The position numbers and the translations under genes were made by a program. Source: Acanthaster planci (Eukaryota > Echinodermata > Asteroidea > Valvatida > Acanthasteridae). From it: a stretch of 64,000 nt of DNA. The stretch covers positions 302,231 to 366,230 of the forward strand of contig NW_019091629.1 of NCBI RefSeq assembly GCF_001949145.1. Reading direction: 5' to 3'. The notes beneath the pieces were generated by a model. That model saw only the letters and a list, made by a program, of their open reading frames with translations, ran no database searches and was not told where the DNA came from. Below, piece after piece: positions 12,490-24,048 of this stretch (its first letter is position 1; every line of letters begins with the position of its first letter).

Positions 12490-13485
12490 TTAGTTAGCGT
12501 GTATTCCAACTTGAATGAAAATGGCCTCCCCACTGCTCACTCGGTTTCTTCGGCACCGTCTCCGGATAAGTCGTCTCAACTCAACTCGGAAACGCCGATA
12601 CTTGAAACAATAAATCACCGGGTTGACGAACATGTTGCAAGCCAGCAGACTGGTGAATGTTGCGTACAACCAGCCTCCCCAATCTGACGAGAAGTGCGCG
12701 TAAACAAACCATCCTTCTGTCGGTGTCCAGCACACTACAAACATGACGGCTATCAGCATGGTCGTTACGAGGAGGTTTTTCTTGCCTTTATTCATCAAGG
12801 CATTCCGCGGACCGTTGTCTTGATTTGTAACTCTTTTCTTGAACATGATGACTATTTTGCTGTAAGTATAGCTCAAAATGATCACGGGCACCAGGTATTT
12901 AATAGTGAATCCCAAAGCAACATCAAGAACCTGCCAACCTGTTTCCCTTGCTACAGGTAGACAATCTCCTCGGTGTGCATCAAACATGACCCAAAAGTGG
13001 GAGCCATATAACAAGCCCACGCCCCATGCACTTCCCACAGCAAATTTTAACTTGGCTGCGGACCACATATTACGATGTCTTAACGGGTGGCAGGTCGCCA
13101 TAAACCGCTCCAGCGATATGATAACCAGATTGTACGTGGATGTTACATTCATGGACCACATGAACATATCCGAGTTTATGACGCGGCAGATAAACTGATC
13201 GTAAAAATTACCCTCGACTGACACTGCTTTGTGGCTGTCCTGTAAAACGACCTGGTAGAGAAAAAACACAATTCCGGCAATGCAGTCAATGACGGACTGG
13301 TGCAGGATGAGGCGATTGGTGAAGGAGCTAAACACTCGTCTTCTGAGCAGCATAACGGTAATCACCATGCCGTTACCAAGCACAGCTAGACAGGCAATGA
13401 TAGTGTTGACTGCGTCCAATACTGGGCTATGAACCTCTTGAAATGATCCTTCATCTGTGACGTTTCCAGCATCGACAGCACCCAT
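12490..13485 (-). CDS. Rhodopsin-like (class A) G protein-coupled receptor, paralogue 1
   Basis: Intronless gene for 331 residues, an orphan seven-helix plasma-membrane receptor expected to signal through heterotrimeric G proteins. I chose the ATG at 13485 because it aligns with the start of the paralogue at 22432-23433; the open frame runs 15 codons further upstream but only to a GTG. Visible landmarks: extracellular N-terminus with a NVT glycosylation site; TM1 with GN; TM2 with D67; TM3 with C100 and the variant ERF (E126-R127-F128) in place of DRY; TM4 with W154; loop 2 cysteine (C175); TM5 with P200; TM6 with CWTP (252-255); TM7 with NPVIY (288-292); a basic C-terminal tail. The ligand is unknown. 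Intronless clustered copies suggest a lineage-expanded, possibly chemosensory family (inference). Only the tail and the loop 2-TM5 block differ strongly from the paralogue. Confidence 0.93.
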   Translation of the reverse strand: MGAVDAGNVTDEGSFQEVHSPVLDAVNTIIACLAVLGNGMVITVMLLRRRVFSSFTNRLILHQSVIDCIAGIVFFLYQVVLQDSHKAVSVEGNFYDQFICRVINSDMFMWSMNVTSTYNLVIISLERFMATCHPLRHRNMWSAAKLKFAVGSAWGVGLLYGSHFWVMFDAHRGDCLPVARETGWQVLDVALGFTIKYLVPVIILSYTYSKIVIMFKKRVTNQDNGPRNALMNKGKKNLLVTTMLIAVMFVVCWTPTEGWFVYAHFSSDWGGWLYATFTSLLACNMFVNPVIYCFKYRRFRVELRRLIRRRCRRNRVSSGEAIFIQVGIHAN

Positions 13486-13530
13486 GTTGACAGCTTGCTT
13501 AAAAGCAGCCAGTTTCAAGCAGTGAAACAC

Positions 13531-14384
13531 TGTCTAATATTTCCAGTTGTCGTTGGTCTGTAGTGACTTTTTCTAACTTTCACGCTTGTCCTCTTGAACA
13601 ATTCGTCCTTTCACATTCTCTCTCAGGCACTAGTAGTGTCACTCATTTTCAACCGCAAATAGTGTTGCCTTGCTGGTAAAGAAAATCACTCTGAGACGTT
13701 TCGCTGGCAACTAATCATGGACGATTTAATGTTTCGACTCACAAATAAAGAATCTGTAGATTATTAATCAGTCCTCATACAGCTGTGAGGGAATGAGGTA
13801 TATGCCTGTGCCGCATGTCATTGTAAATGCAAGCTATACTTTTTCACTGACATGATGAACCTAGGAACATTGAATGAACTGAGCGAAGTTTTGTTCGTAT
13901 GGAAAATGAAGGGAGGAGACTGGATATTACTTTGACAAACAAGGCTCACCAGTTGGACCCGGTTGGAAGGTCTAGATCATTCCCTATTAGTAACAGACAT
14001 AATATAGGCGGCCCAAGCAGAAATGAGAGCCGAGTCACGTGTCACAGATACGACCTGTCGACTCATGTTTAATTCCACCCCTTTGACAAAACGGGTGGGC
14101 ATGACTATGTGGAGAGGACTTATACCGTAAAGCGCATTTTTTCAGCCGTAAAAGCAACGGCATCTGCTTTTTGCTTTTGGTAGGCTTACGTGCTTATTTC
14201 ATGGAATCACACTTCAGGATGGTAAGGTGAGAAAAGAGAGAGAAAACGGCAAGTCGGCCTTCGGTTTACAATGGTTAGGTTACAATGTGGCATAAATTTT
14301 TGTGAATGGTTTAGCGTTGAAATGTTTTTACATCGGGGTGTTTTTTTTATTGCGTTTACATTTTGGCTTACTCCATAGTATTAT
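13531..14384. other. Intergenic upstream of GPCR paralogue 1
   Basis: This is the 5' flank of the minus-strand receptor and should hold its promoter, but I see no confident TATA or initiator. The sequence does not resemble the 5' flank of the second receptor. No gene was recognised. Confidence 0.35.
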
Positions 14385-14819
14385 NNNNNNNNNNNNNNNN
14401 NNNNNNNNNNNNNNNNNNNNNNNNNNNNNNNNNNNNNNNNNNNNNNNNNNNNNNNNNNNNNNNNNNNNNNNNNNNNNNNNNNNNNNNNNNNNNNNNNNNN
14501 NNNNNNNNNNNNNNNNNNNNNNNNNNNNNNNNNNNNNNNNNNNNNNNNNNNNNNNNNNNNNNNNNNNNNNNNNNNNNNNNNNNNNNNNNNNNNNNNNNNN
14601 NNNNNNNNNNNNNNNNNNNNNNNNNNNNNNNNNNNNNNNNNNNNNNNNNNNNNNNNNNNNNNNNNNNNNNNNNNNNNNNNNNNNNNNNNNNNNNNNNNNN
14701 NNNNNNNNNNNNNNNNNNNNNNNNNNNNNNNNNNNNNNNNNNNNNNNNNNNNNNNNNNNNNNNNNNNNNNNNNNNNNNNNNNNNNNNNNNNNNNNNNNNN
14801 NNNNNNNNNNNNNNNNNNN
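14385..14819. other. Assembly gap (435 N)
   Basis: Run of undetermined bases. Any open frame crossing it is an artefact. Confidence 0.99.
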
Positions 14820-15179
14820 ATTATTATACACAAAAATTACTTCAAAGGAAAGAAAGCAAAACGAGGTACAATAATAAGATACATTATTGAGGACTCTATT
14901 AAAAGAAATTACATTTTATCGGCCCCTTATCGTCACATTGATAACATTGTTCCATTTGAAAAAGACGATCTCTTGATTTAGAGCTGTAATAAGATAGGAA
15001 ACTTTCAAATGTTTTGTTCGTGCTCTACGAATTGCATCTTTGTCTCCAATGCTGAAATGCAAGAACGCAGAAAAGATTTATTACTTCGGGATTTACTGAA
15101 GCGGTTACTTCGAGCACTTCTCTGGCTTTACGCCAGAATGGACGGGACATGACAACTTGAAAGGCGACGAATAGTTGAC

Positions 15180-15305
15180 GGAAAGTTTCTATTGGAAGAC
15201 GCCTGCTCAGCCTAATGGCATCAATCCGCCTTGAGCAGAAGCGCCCCTTCATCGGTTGCAAGAGCCATGTTGGTCGGAAGTGCTTCTTTTTGTAGGTTGC
15301 CATGT
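15180..15305 (-). repeat. Dispersed repeat, family B (copy 3, inverted)
   Basis: Read on the minus strand it gives CCGACCAACATGGCTCTT, then ACCGATGAAGGGGCGCTTCT and AAGGCGGAT, matching 11812-11955 and, more weakly, 4890-5012. A 92-codon open frame crosses it (15025-15303, minus) but I recognise no family in it. Confidence 0.5.
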
Positions 15306-16229
15306 GACCGTAACTTGCATCTCATACTTGTCTGCGAACCAGCAAACTTTGAAGTTCCTACTTGAGGAGCCTGCGTTGCTGGGGAAATTGTGCCCTTTCT
15401 TGGTCCAGCTCGGGACTCATATCAAGCCGTGCGGAGAAGGGGAGCAATGGGGCCGACACAAAGTTGACCTTTGGTTGGGTACGTCTTCCTTCCAGAAGCG
15501 TGTTACACGCCCAAAACTTTAGCTTCAGCACTCACAAGTACCATTATTACCCCTGACTCCCCCGGAAATGCGGTTCTGGATCCTTTTTGAACTAAGTTCT
15601 TCTAATTAGGGCACCCTTTTTAAATTCTATTGTTCTCATTTCCGACCGTCCACATATTTCGTTCCCGACCTCGATAAAAAAGCCTTTTTTCTACCAACCC
15701 TCCTGAGAGGAACTTGCCTGTAAAAATAGGTTTTGATGAACTATACAAAAACAGCGCAAAAATATACATATTGCAATACGATTGCACCCAAGTGTCAATA
15801 TAGCGATAGTCAAAATCCACGGGTACGGCATACAGTACCACACCCCATGTACTACATGTACTGAGCGCCATAGGAAAACCGAAACATACATGCACCAGGT
15901 ACATACATAGTGCACGTACCAACACCGTTCGTTGTCTCGACACTGTCTCCAACAAGGTATTGTAATGTGTACTAATAAAAATATTTCTCTGTACTCAGAA
16001 ACAAAGACACTCATGGTACCATTGGTCAATATAACAAAAGATGTGACAACTTTACATGGTGTACTTTGCTTGGTTTACTCAGTCATCTATATGGCACCAG
16101 CATGGATTTTAGGAATTTTATTTTGGGGGGCCGACCGACCATCCCTCAAAAATGGTCGACAGGTTTCGAGCACAGTGATCAGGTCACGCAAAGCTGAATA
16201 TTGTTGCGTGGTCGAGGGCGATTGGACAG

Positions 16230-16345
16230 CGGCAGCGTGCATGTGCTGGCAAGGTAATACGTACACCATTTATCAGTTCCCGGTGCTGGTAAGGTAACAT
16301 ACACCATTAATCATTTCCTGGCGCTGGTAAGGTAACACGGTGTAT
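16230..16345 (+). repeat. Minisatellite, about 2.5 copies of a 40-45 base unit
   Basis: The unit GTGCTGGYAAGGTAAYAC...ACACCATTWATCA...TTCC occurs at about 16238, 16283 and 16322, the third copy incomplete. Direct tandem arrangement. Confidence 0.6.
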
Positions 16346-17906
16346 GTTCAATGTCAGTTTTCATTTAGCAATTGTTTTTCTTGAAAAAATAAGATTATAT
16401 CCCACTGCCTGCTGGGGTATGCCGTGCGGTGGCGGAAACGCAGTGGCTTTTCCCCTGTGTCTTACTCGCAGAAATAAACAGTCTTGTTGAACAAAAGCAA
16501 GTAACCACAGCTGCTTCCCTTTAGGCCAAATGTGGTCTTCCAGAAATAATGACATTATGTGCTAGTATTCCGAGTACGCAACAGAAATGTTGGAAACGAC
16601 TCCCCCGCAATTTGAAAAACACTAATTGAATGAGTTTCCATTCCTGCAATTAGCAGAGAGCATATAAATCAGTCAAAGTAGTGCTGGGAAAAATACACAA
16701 TAAATTCGGTAGCAAGTCGTATGAAACATGACTAGAATTGTTCGAAGCAGCGGCTCAGGAATAATTTGGTAAGAGGTGACGTAAACATGGAATCACGTGC
16801 CGAACTCTGTCCTCTTGGAGATCAGTGGTCATAGTGGGTAAGAACTGTGTACATTTTTAGAAGGTGCATGACGTAATTTCTTTGGCCGTCGTTGGATGGA
16901 ATTTGCTTGAGCAATAACCCTAAACGTGAGCATGTGTGCTGAGAATGTTCGTGCATCGACGAAAATTGAACACCCATAATACTTTGCAACGTTTCAAAAA
17001 TGTTTTAAGATCAGTATGCGCACGTACCACAGAACTGCTGACGAGTCTTTAAGTTAACAAAACGTATCGGTGAACGTTATGGAGGATATTGGAGATCAGT
17101 AGTTCCCTAGATACACGGACAGCAAAAATTTCCAAATCCCCTTCTGGATGAAGGTCAACATTCGCATGCTGGATGGTATTTATTGCGAAATTATGTCAAG
17201 GCTCCGAAATGATGAATATTTTTTGTGTGCAGAGAAAGAAAGAAGTCCCACAAAACTATTGAGACCCAATGCCGTTAAGTGGTTACGTGTAAATCAGGTC
17301 TGTCTGCAAGAATGGACAATTTCATTGATTTCCAACATTATAAAAGATCGCATCTAGATGACACCGTATACGCTCCACGCTACCATATTGCAATTCCGAC
17401 CTGTAATAACATCAGACACGCCACGTTGGAAAGAATGGCCGCTCCGCTGCCGACAGACAACCCCAAAGTAGTCGTTTTCGCCTTGAATAGTTACCATGGG
17501 GACACATTTGTAAAAACAATTATGATTGATCAGTTAGAGCACCTGTCACGGTTTCTTCTTTTGTGTGACTGGGTGCGTCCGCATTATATACATTATTTTA
17601 ACACTCGAAATTACCAATGTCGCTACGTCCTTTTATAATACTTTTCACAGTGCGAAAGAACGGACATGTTTGCACCCGCCCATTTCCAGTACCATTTTAC
17701 CTTTTCATTCAATATTTTTCTTTTTATGCTTTATTGATCAGCAAAACACAAAATAAACATACATCAGAAAGTAAAAGCACGAATTAAGGAAACTGCGTAA
17801 AACAGGAGATAATTAGAAAGTATCATAGAAGAAGGGTCCATGAAGAGATGTAGAAAAATTGTCACTATTCATGTACATTTGAAATGATTGCATAGGGTCT
17901 ACAAAA

Positions 17907-18453
17907 TTAGACCCGAAATTTCCATTTTTGATAATAAAGACTATTTTTCATAGAAATCTTATATTCTATATCATACTGATTTTGTAGAAGTAATCTTAAT
18001 CCCAAAAAAGAAGTAACCTGAGTCTGGAATTTACATCTATATGAATAAAACTCAGTACAAAGAAAAACATCAAGTCTAAAATGTACATGGGGAGCGCCAC
18101 AACAGAATTCAAATTTCCCAAAATGAATAGGTTCTTTGAGATTTTGATTGATAAAAGACGAGGTCTGACAAGATGGGTGAAATATAATCACACTCATAAT
18201 AAATATGAATCGAAGTTTCGGGATATTTATCACAAAAAGCACAGTCAGGAGAATATTTTCTTCCAATTTTAAAAAGAAAGTTTTTAAAGGCGATAGCCCC
18301 ATGAAACATCTTGAAATAAAAACCTCTTAATCTGGTTTCTATTGCACATTTAAAATTACGTGTATAAATCACCTCAAAATATTCATCTTCCAAGTTGATA
18401 TTTAAAGCACTATTCCCAAAATTCTGTTTGTTTTTCGGGGTCCTTTCATTCAA
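17907..18453 (-). pseudogene. 3' end of an L1/Tx1-type LINE (zf-RVT region)
   Basis: The minus strand encodes the C-terminal tail found after the reverse transcriptase of L1/Tx1-type LINEs. A basic segment (ETRLRGFYFKMFHG) is followed by a CCHC finger (CAFC, then H after eight residues and C after four more, ending YYEC), the zf-RVT pattern. After a stop and frame change near 18109 the tail continues (VHFRLDVFLCTEFYSYRCKF, then KYKISMKN-like and KWKF), the usual last segment of these ORF2 proteins. The upstream endonuclease and reverse transcriptase are absent, so this is a 5'-truncated, dead copy. The LINE assignment is from family pattern recall; the clade is inferred. Confidence 0.7.
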
Positions 18454-19586
18454 TATTAATTACAGGGGTATGTACGGAAACAGCAGGCCAACTTTGGGAG
18501 GGGGGGGGAACGAAAGGCAGACGACGTCGCAGGGAAACGTGTAGGAACTTTCTTCTCGTTTCTTACGTTCTATACACACGGAAACTGGAAGAAAATCTTT
18601 ACTCAAGGGTTGAAAATAAGGTTGCTATAATTAATGCGATAGTTTATGACAAAAATCTTGGATCGGGGGAAAGCAAAGTGGAATTTTTACCAAAGATAGG
18701 TGGTTGTGTATCGTTTCTTATATACTGCATTGTGCTTTTAATCCATAAAAATGTCAGCATAGGGGGCCTTCCCTCCTGCTGATACTCAGCTGGTAATAGT
18801 CTCAGACAGTGTCTCAGAAAATGGAGGTTTCGAGGCTGTCCAAATTGCTTCTGTAATCTCACGTTTAAGGCATCCTGATATTTTCCATCAGACACCTTTA
18901 CCAGATATGAGGGTCTAAGGACATTTATGATATTGAACCTACTTAAAACGTCTAAAGAGTTTTCCACTGTTTTAATTTTCGCTATTTTGAACGGACAAGA
19001 CGAATGCAAGAGAAGAATACTTACTAAAAAAACTGATGTCTTTAAAGGCCTGTTAGAGCTTCATCTTATTAGACTGAAGTGTATACATACATCTACCTGC
19101 TCGATGGGTTGAACTTTACGCCAAGGTATTTGTCAAGCAATCCCGCGATGGATCACCCACCACGCGTATGCTAATATTACGGCTTGTCTAAGCTATAGCT
19201 GTCGTGATAATATCCTCGTCACACACGCTGTTGGTTTTTCGTATATATCACCTGGCACTAAGGCGTCGACCAATATTAGCCAGAAGGAACGGTAAAAACA
19301 TCTGATAAACCTGACAAACACCTATATTCTCACCATTGACGTACCTGAGGTTTTGTGTTAATAGGGGTTTTTATAGGAAACGATTGCGTATTATACACGT
19401 CAAAGCGTCAAAGGATCCTAATCTCCAACGAGTCTTGATGCTTTTTAAAGCTGCGATGGTGGGACACAGAAAAAAATGTCTTAAACATTCAATTATTGGA
19501 AACCATAAAGATAATTTCCTTTACATCGACAAGATCAATTTCATAATATTTCATAATTCTTTTTGTGTGTGATAGTACATAAACTA

Positions 19587-19830
19587 CAGCGGTTTGGTTT
19601 GGTTTATTTCCATACATCACAATTAGAAATAAAGAAACAATGTTAGAGAGAGTGAAATAAAAGATGAGGAATGGCAGATACCAGACAGAAAGCCACTGCT
19701 TGTTCGTGGCCTGGTTCCTTATTTGTTAAAATAATATCCATATGCGGCTATAATTACAAGATAAAGAAGAGAGAGTAACGAGAGTAAGATAACTGAAGGT
19801 ACAGCTGAAAGTTTGTTTTCGCTAAAATAC
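19587..19830 (-). repeat. Probable retroposon 3' end with AAACC-type tail
   Basis: On the minus strand the segment ends TATGGAAATAAACCAAACCAAACC, a short-repeat tail of the kind seen at LINE and SINE 3' ends. No coding part is visible above 19830, so either it is heavily 5'-truncated or the tail is coincidental. Confidence 0.35.
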
Positions 19831-22029
19831 ACTCTAAAAAAGGCGCTTTTCTAAACACGTTTTGTATCCACTTTTTAAACATGTTTTTCCACACATGTTT
19901 ATTGTTAGGCCTTTAGGAATGTGTTTAAATGCTAAGCGAATTCCTAAAAAAAGCTCAACATGTGCCACAGAAAAACGTTTATGCATATTCCTGAACACAT
20001 TTTAATAACCCTGTCATGTTTAATTTGAATGTTTAATGAGTGATTTTAATGTTATATTAATGACATCTAATTACACCAACTAAAAAGCCAGATTTTGAAC
20101 TTAGATCTGAGGTGGCACACGTGCTACAATATATCGTCATCACAACTTTCATAGGCCTATAGCAATTTGTTTAAAACCTCATGACTGTACTGTGCAAGCG
20201 CTAATGTTACCGAGTGAATTACACACTGACAATACCACAATACGTACAAATCAGTGCAGACAGAAAGGATTCTTGGAAACTTAAAAGGAATTATGCATCT
20301 TCCTCCATTCCAAGTTTCTCTAAATGTGACACCACAAGAACAGTATGTGTTAAATTCAATATGACTTGATGGCGTGGCATGCTTGTATGACTTGTGCACT
20401 GCTAAGGCACAGCATTTATATTATTGTGCGTATTATTGACTCTTTGGCGCTGGACCGTGTGAGGTGTGGGTGCACGCTGCACCAGCATTGAGGCAGCTAC
20501 GTTATTTTCTGCAACCCCTGCAGGGAAAGTTGACATTTTGTTAAAGGGTCCATGACGATCTCCATCGACAAGCTGTTAATTAATCGTTATAGTATGCCAA
20601 TAACACGATGAGGGATGTAAAAATGGAATAAAACTCCCTTTGTTGTTAATTTTATTAACCCCTCAAATGAATGTTTCAATCTTGACAAATGATAGAGTTA
20701 CGTGTGACGTACATTTGAGAGCCCATGATAGCAGAAAAAGTATAGTCAGACACACAAGTACTTTGAGTGGAATAGCCTGGGCTGGTTTTGAAGTATTTCT
20801 TACCCTTTGTTGTTCGTGTTTAATGAAAGCTGCTGTTTGTCTTTGATCACGGTATTTCTTTGATTTCCCAAAGATCGTGGGCGTGACGCCTGGCTTTAGC
20901 AATCGTTTAAACCTAACCCAAAACGAGTTGTACAAGTTTTAATCGTGGCTCAAACTGCGCACTGCGCTGTCCTGACCATTTGACCCTTTCAGCCTGACTT
21001 CGGCTCTCCAAATTCGTCCAAATTTCGCTTTGGTTGGAAAGTTATGCAGGCTTATCCCGTCTTTGTAGCATGCTATCTAAAACACTAAAAAAATGGACTG
21101 AATTTCTGAACTCGACCCAAGGCAATCATAGATGAGCTAGCGGCGCCCGACGATATCTTCTCAAATGTACATCACAGATATGCAGTTTTCTATGTTAATA
21201 AGATACCTTTACCCTTTCCACTCCAATTTATAAATAAAAAACAGCAACTTTTACATTATGTATATCGTTTATAAATGAACAATTTTCAATTTAAACTATT
21301 GAAATCCACTTTTCATGGGCCCTTTAAAGGCTGCAAAACAATGACTTAATTCATTTTCTTTGCGGACGACGTCAACTGTTTTGCCCTTGCTGATTACCAT
21401 CAAAAGCGGAACTGGTTGGGGCAAACGTGGCCACCCCTTCATAAGAATAGCATGACGATTGTAACTATTTCATTTCTTTTTCTCTGTACAGAGCTATGAA
21501 GCAATGTATAGAGTCCCTTAAGAGTTTAAAAGCATGTATTACTATGACCCCACCATCCGGCTGCTATAAATTTATGTAAGGTCTAAGTGTAAACCTGCTA
21601 AATCATATATCACAATAGTCAACAATGACCTTTTTTCAATAGGAGCACATACACGAATAAAGTTATGTTTAACATTTACGAATTTTAATGAGTTGTGAAA
21701 AGCGTCACTGAAGTTCAGATGAAAAGTTCATAATGAGCCAGCAAGTTCCTTAAAGTGCATCTTCCCTCGAGGCATATGTAGTTGAAAGTTTTTACTCTCT
21801 TTTCCGTTTATCGAAAATCTTTCACGACGACTCGCCTCGGGCGGCTTGTACTCAAAGCAGGCACTGGCTGACGGACAGTTACCATGCAGATGCTGGTGGA
21901 CATCTTTGAAGCAGCTAAGAACTGCTTTACCATTTGGCATGATCATGGATACCAATGTTATCCAAATGGAATCCACAAAGTGAGCAAAGTCTTTGCCGAG
22001 GTGAATCTGACCATTTGGAAGTACTATGA
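19831..22029. other. No gene recognised
   Basis: Long AT-rich stretch with short open frames only. It includes the 3' side of the receptor at 22432-23433. I saw no repeat partner within the window except the element starting at 22034. Confidence 0.35.
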
Positions 22030-22033
22030 GTAT

Positions 22034-22329
22034 GCAGAGGCTGATCCAGGGGGGCGTGGGGGCATACGCCGCCCTTTAGTCACAAAAAAATAATTATTTA
22101 AAATAAAAGCAAAAATAGAAGGAGAATAAAAACACGGGCTACACTGACTAAAAATTCACCGGGGAGTGCCTAATCCAATCCAGTCCTAAATCTAACCCTG
22201 GACCCCACGCCGTAAGGGCTTAGTCTTACGCGCTCGTGGGCATTATACAATTGCTACTTTAGTTTCACGTCCACACATTTTGAGAACGCTAGATCACGCC
22301 CCCTTTGGAAAATCCTGCATCCGCTCCTG
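22034..22329. mobile_element. MITE with GGGGCGTG-type terminal inverted repeats
   Basis: The left end reads GCAGAGGCTGATCCAGG then GGGGCGTG. The right end read on the other strand gives CAGGAGCGGATGCAGG, TTTTCC, AAAGGGGGCGTG. The two ends are flanked by GTAT at 22030-22033 and 22330-22333, a possible 4-base target duplication. The 296-base interior is non-coding and has an inner palindrome (CCCACG..CGTAAG near 22204, CTTACGCG..CGTGGG near 22224). It lies about 100 bases past the stop of GPCR paralogue 2. Confidence 0.6.
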
Positions 22330-22431
22330 GTATCCATGTTCTAGCTCTGGAGTAACTACTTAAACACCTCTTTACCGTTCAAAGACAGCAATCTACATCC
22401 GATGAGCTGCTGTGTGAAATTGTTAATCCCC

Positions 22432-23433
22432 TTAAGATCGCATTCCTGTCGTTGCATCTAGGGTGGAAATGGCCTCCCCTTCACCAACTCGGTTTCCTCG
22501 AAACCAATTTTGAGTTATACGCCTCAGTTCAGCTCGGAAACGCTGGTACTTAAAACAATAAATCACCGGGTTGACGAACATGTTGCAAGCCAGCAGACTG
22601 GTGAATGTTGCGTACAACCAGCCTCCCCAATCTGACGAGAAGTGCGCGTAAACAAACCATCCTTCGGTCGGTGTCCAGCACACCGCAAACATGACGGCGA
22701 TAAGCATGGTCGTGGCAAGAACGTTTTTCTTGCCTTTACTCATCAGGGCATTCCGGGGCCCGTTGTCTTGATTTGAAACTTTCTTGGTTAGCATGATGAT
22801 TATCTGACTATAAGTATACATCAAAATGATCATGGGCGCCAGGAATTCAACTGTGCATCCCACCGCAACCTCGAGAACCTGTAAGCCGGTTTCCACTTCT
22901 AAATGTCGACAATGCCCCTGATATGCATCAAACATGAGCATAAAATGGGAGCCATATAAGAAGCCCACACCCCATGCACTTCCCACGGCAAACTTCAACT
23001 TGGCTGCTGACCACATATTACGATGCCTCACCGGGTGACAGGTCGCCATAAACCGCTCCAGCGATATGATGACCAGATTGTACGTGGATGTTACATTCAT
23101 GGACCACATGAAAAGATCCGAGTTTATGACGCGGCAGATAAACTGATCGTAAAAATTACCCTCAACTGACACTGTTTTTTGGCTGTCCTGTAAAACGACC
23201 TGGTAGAGAAAAAACACAATTCCGGCAATGCAGTCAATGACGGACTGGTGCAGGATGAGGCGATTAGTGAAGGAGCTGAATACTCGTCGTCTGAGCAGCA
23301 TAACGGTAATCACCATGCCGTTACCAAGCACAGCCAGACAGGCGATGATAGTGTTGACTGCGTCTAATAGTGGGCTATGAACCTCTTGAAATGATCCCCC
23401 ATCTGTGACGTTTCCGGCATCAACGGCTGACAT
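22432..23433 (-). CDS. Rhodopsin-like (class A) G protein-coupled receptor, paralogue 2
   Basis: Intronless 333-residue receptor. The ATG at 23433 is preceded in frame by a TAA nine bases upstream, so the start is secure. It has the same landmarks as paralogue 1: NVT near the N-terminus, GN in TM1, D67, C100, ERF (126-128) replacing DRY, W154, C175 in loop 2, P200, CWTP 252-255, NPVIY 288-292. Compared with paralogue 1 I count 8 differences over residues 1-163, 26 over 164-221 and 5 over 222-299; the tail after about 305 is unrelated in detail. About 110 bases covering TM7 are identical at the DNA level. It is expected at the plasma membrane; its ligand is unknown. Non-coding flanks are not obviously homologous between the two genes, so the duplication unit was small or the flanks have turned over. 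Confidence 0.93.
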   Translation of the reverse strand: MSAVDAGNVTDGGSFQEVHSPLLDAVNTIIACLAVLGNGMVITVMLLRRRVFSSFTNRLILHQSVIDCIAGIVFFLYQVVLQDSQKTVSVEGNFYDQFICRVINSDLFMWSMNVTSTYNLVIISLERFMATCHPVRHRNMWSAAKLKFAVGSAWGVGFLYGSHFMLMFDAYQGHCRHLEVETGLQVLEVAVGCTVEFLAPMIILMYTYSQIIIMLTKKVSNQDNGPRNALMSKGKKNVLATTMLIAVMFAVCWTPTEGWFVYAHFSSDWGGWLYATFTSLLACNMFVNPVIYCFKYQRFRAELRRITQNWFRGNRVGEGEAISTLDATTGMRS

Positions 23434-23677
23434 GACTGCTTAATTGAAATTTGCATCCTTGTCCAAAAAATTAAGACTGCTTAAAATTTGCAATCTTGCC
23501 CAACAACAAACATTGACTGTTTCAGCATATGACCTCTAGGTCCCACCTCCAGTAGTTCTTCGTTTGAATAGCAATCGACGTTCCTCCTTCGGGACCTCAA
23601 ACTCTAACTGCACGCTCACACGCAAAACGGCTCTATCGGTCAGATTCACAAGGAACTACTGCATGGTTGATTTAACC

Positions 23678-23806
23678 ATTGTTGCCTGCTGTCTTGGGGT
23701 CCATTGCACACCCTAGGCGGCAAATGGCATTCGAGGCTTAGCCGTGGGTGCCATTTCCCCCCGAGGGCGTACAAAACCCATGGACTCATTCACAGCAGGC
23801 AACAAT
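23678..23806. mobile_element. Short element with 15-base perfect terminal inverted repeats
   Basis: The left end ATTGTTGCCTGCTGT is repeated exactly, inverted, at the right end, with a further GTCCAT matched six bases in. The 129-base interior is non-coding. It lies about 245 bases upstream of the GPCR paralogue 2 start codon, so it is inside the likely promoter region. I see no clear target duplication. Confidence 0.55.
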
Positions 23807-24006
23807 ATTTTTTTTTACGCCACTGTCACAGATTACACTGGAACGGTCGTATCTGTGTTACACATGTATATGCATATTTTATTGTAAGATAAATTACAAC
23901 TGTATTTGGCGACTTTAATTAAACCCTTGAACAGCGAATTAGATATTAGATTATACAAGGAAAACTAAAATCAACTGTGCTGCGCTGTCGTTTGTTGAGC
24001 TGCGTT

Positions 24007-24048
24007 TTGTTTTGTTTGTTTGTTTGTTTGTTTGTTTGTTTGTTTGGA
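24007..24048. repeat. Microsatellite (GTTT)n
   Basis: About nine tandem copies of GTTT or TTTG. Confidence 0.9.

Larger units (their letters stand above)
14820..17906. other. No gene recognised; repeats only
   Basis: Contains family B copy 3 (15180-15305) and a small minisatellite (16230-16345). The other open frames are short and lack motifs. Confidence 0.35.

Noticed and set aside
14302-14890. Four open frames of 150-190 codons on both strands
   Set aside because: They consist almost wholly of undetermined bases in the assembly gap.
15025-15303. 92-codon minus-strand gene
   Set aside because: It overlaps repeat family B, whose other copies do not keep the frame open.
18644-19009. 121-codon minus-strand open frame upstream of the L1/Tx1 LINE end
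   Set aside because: No motif that I can place and no clear continuity with the LINE reading; it may be other repeat-derived coding sequence.
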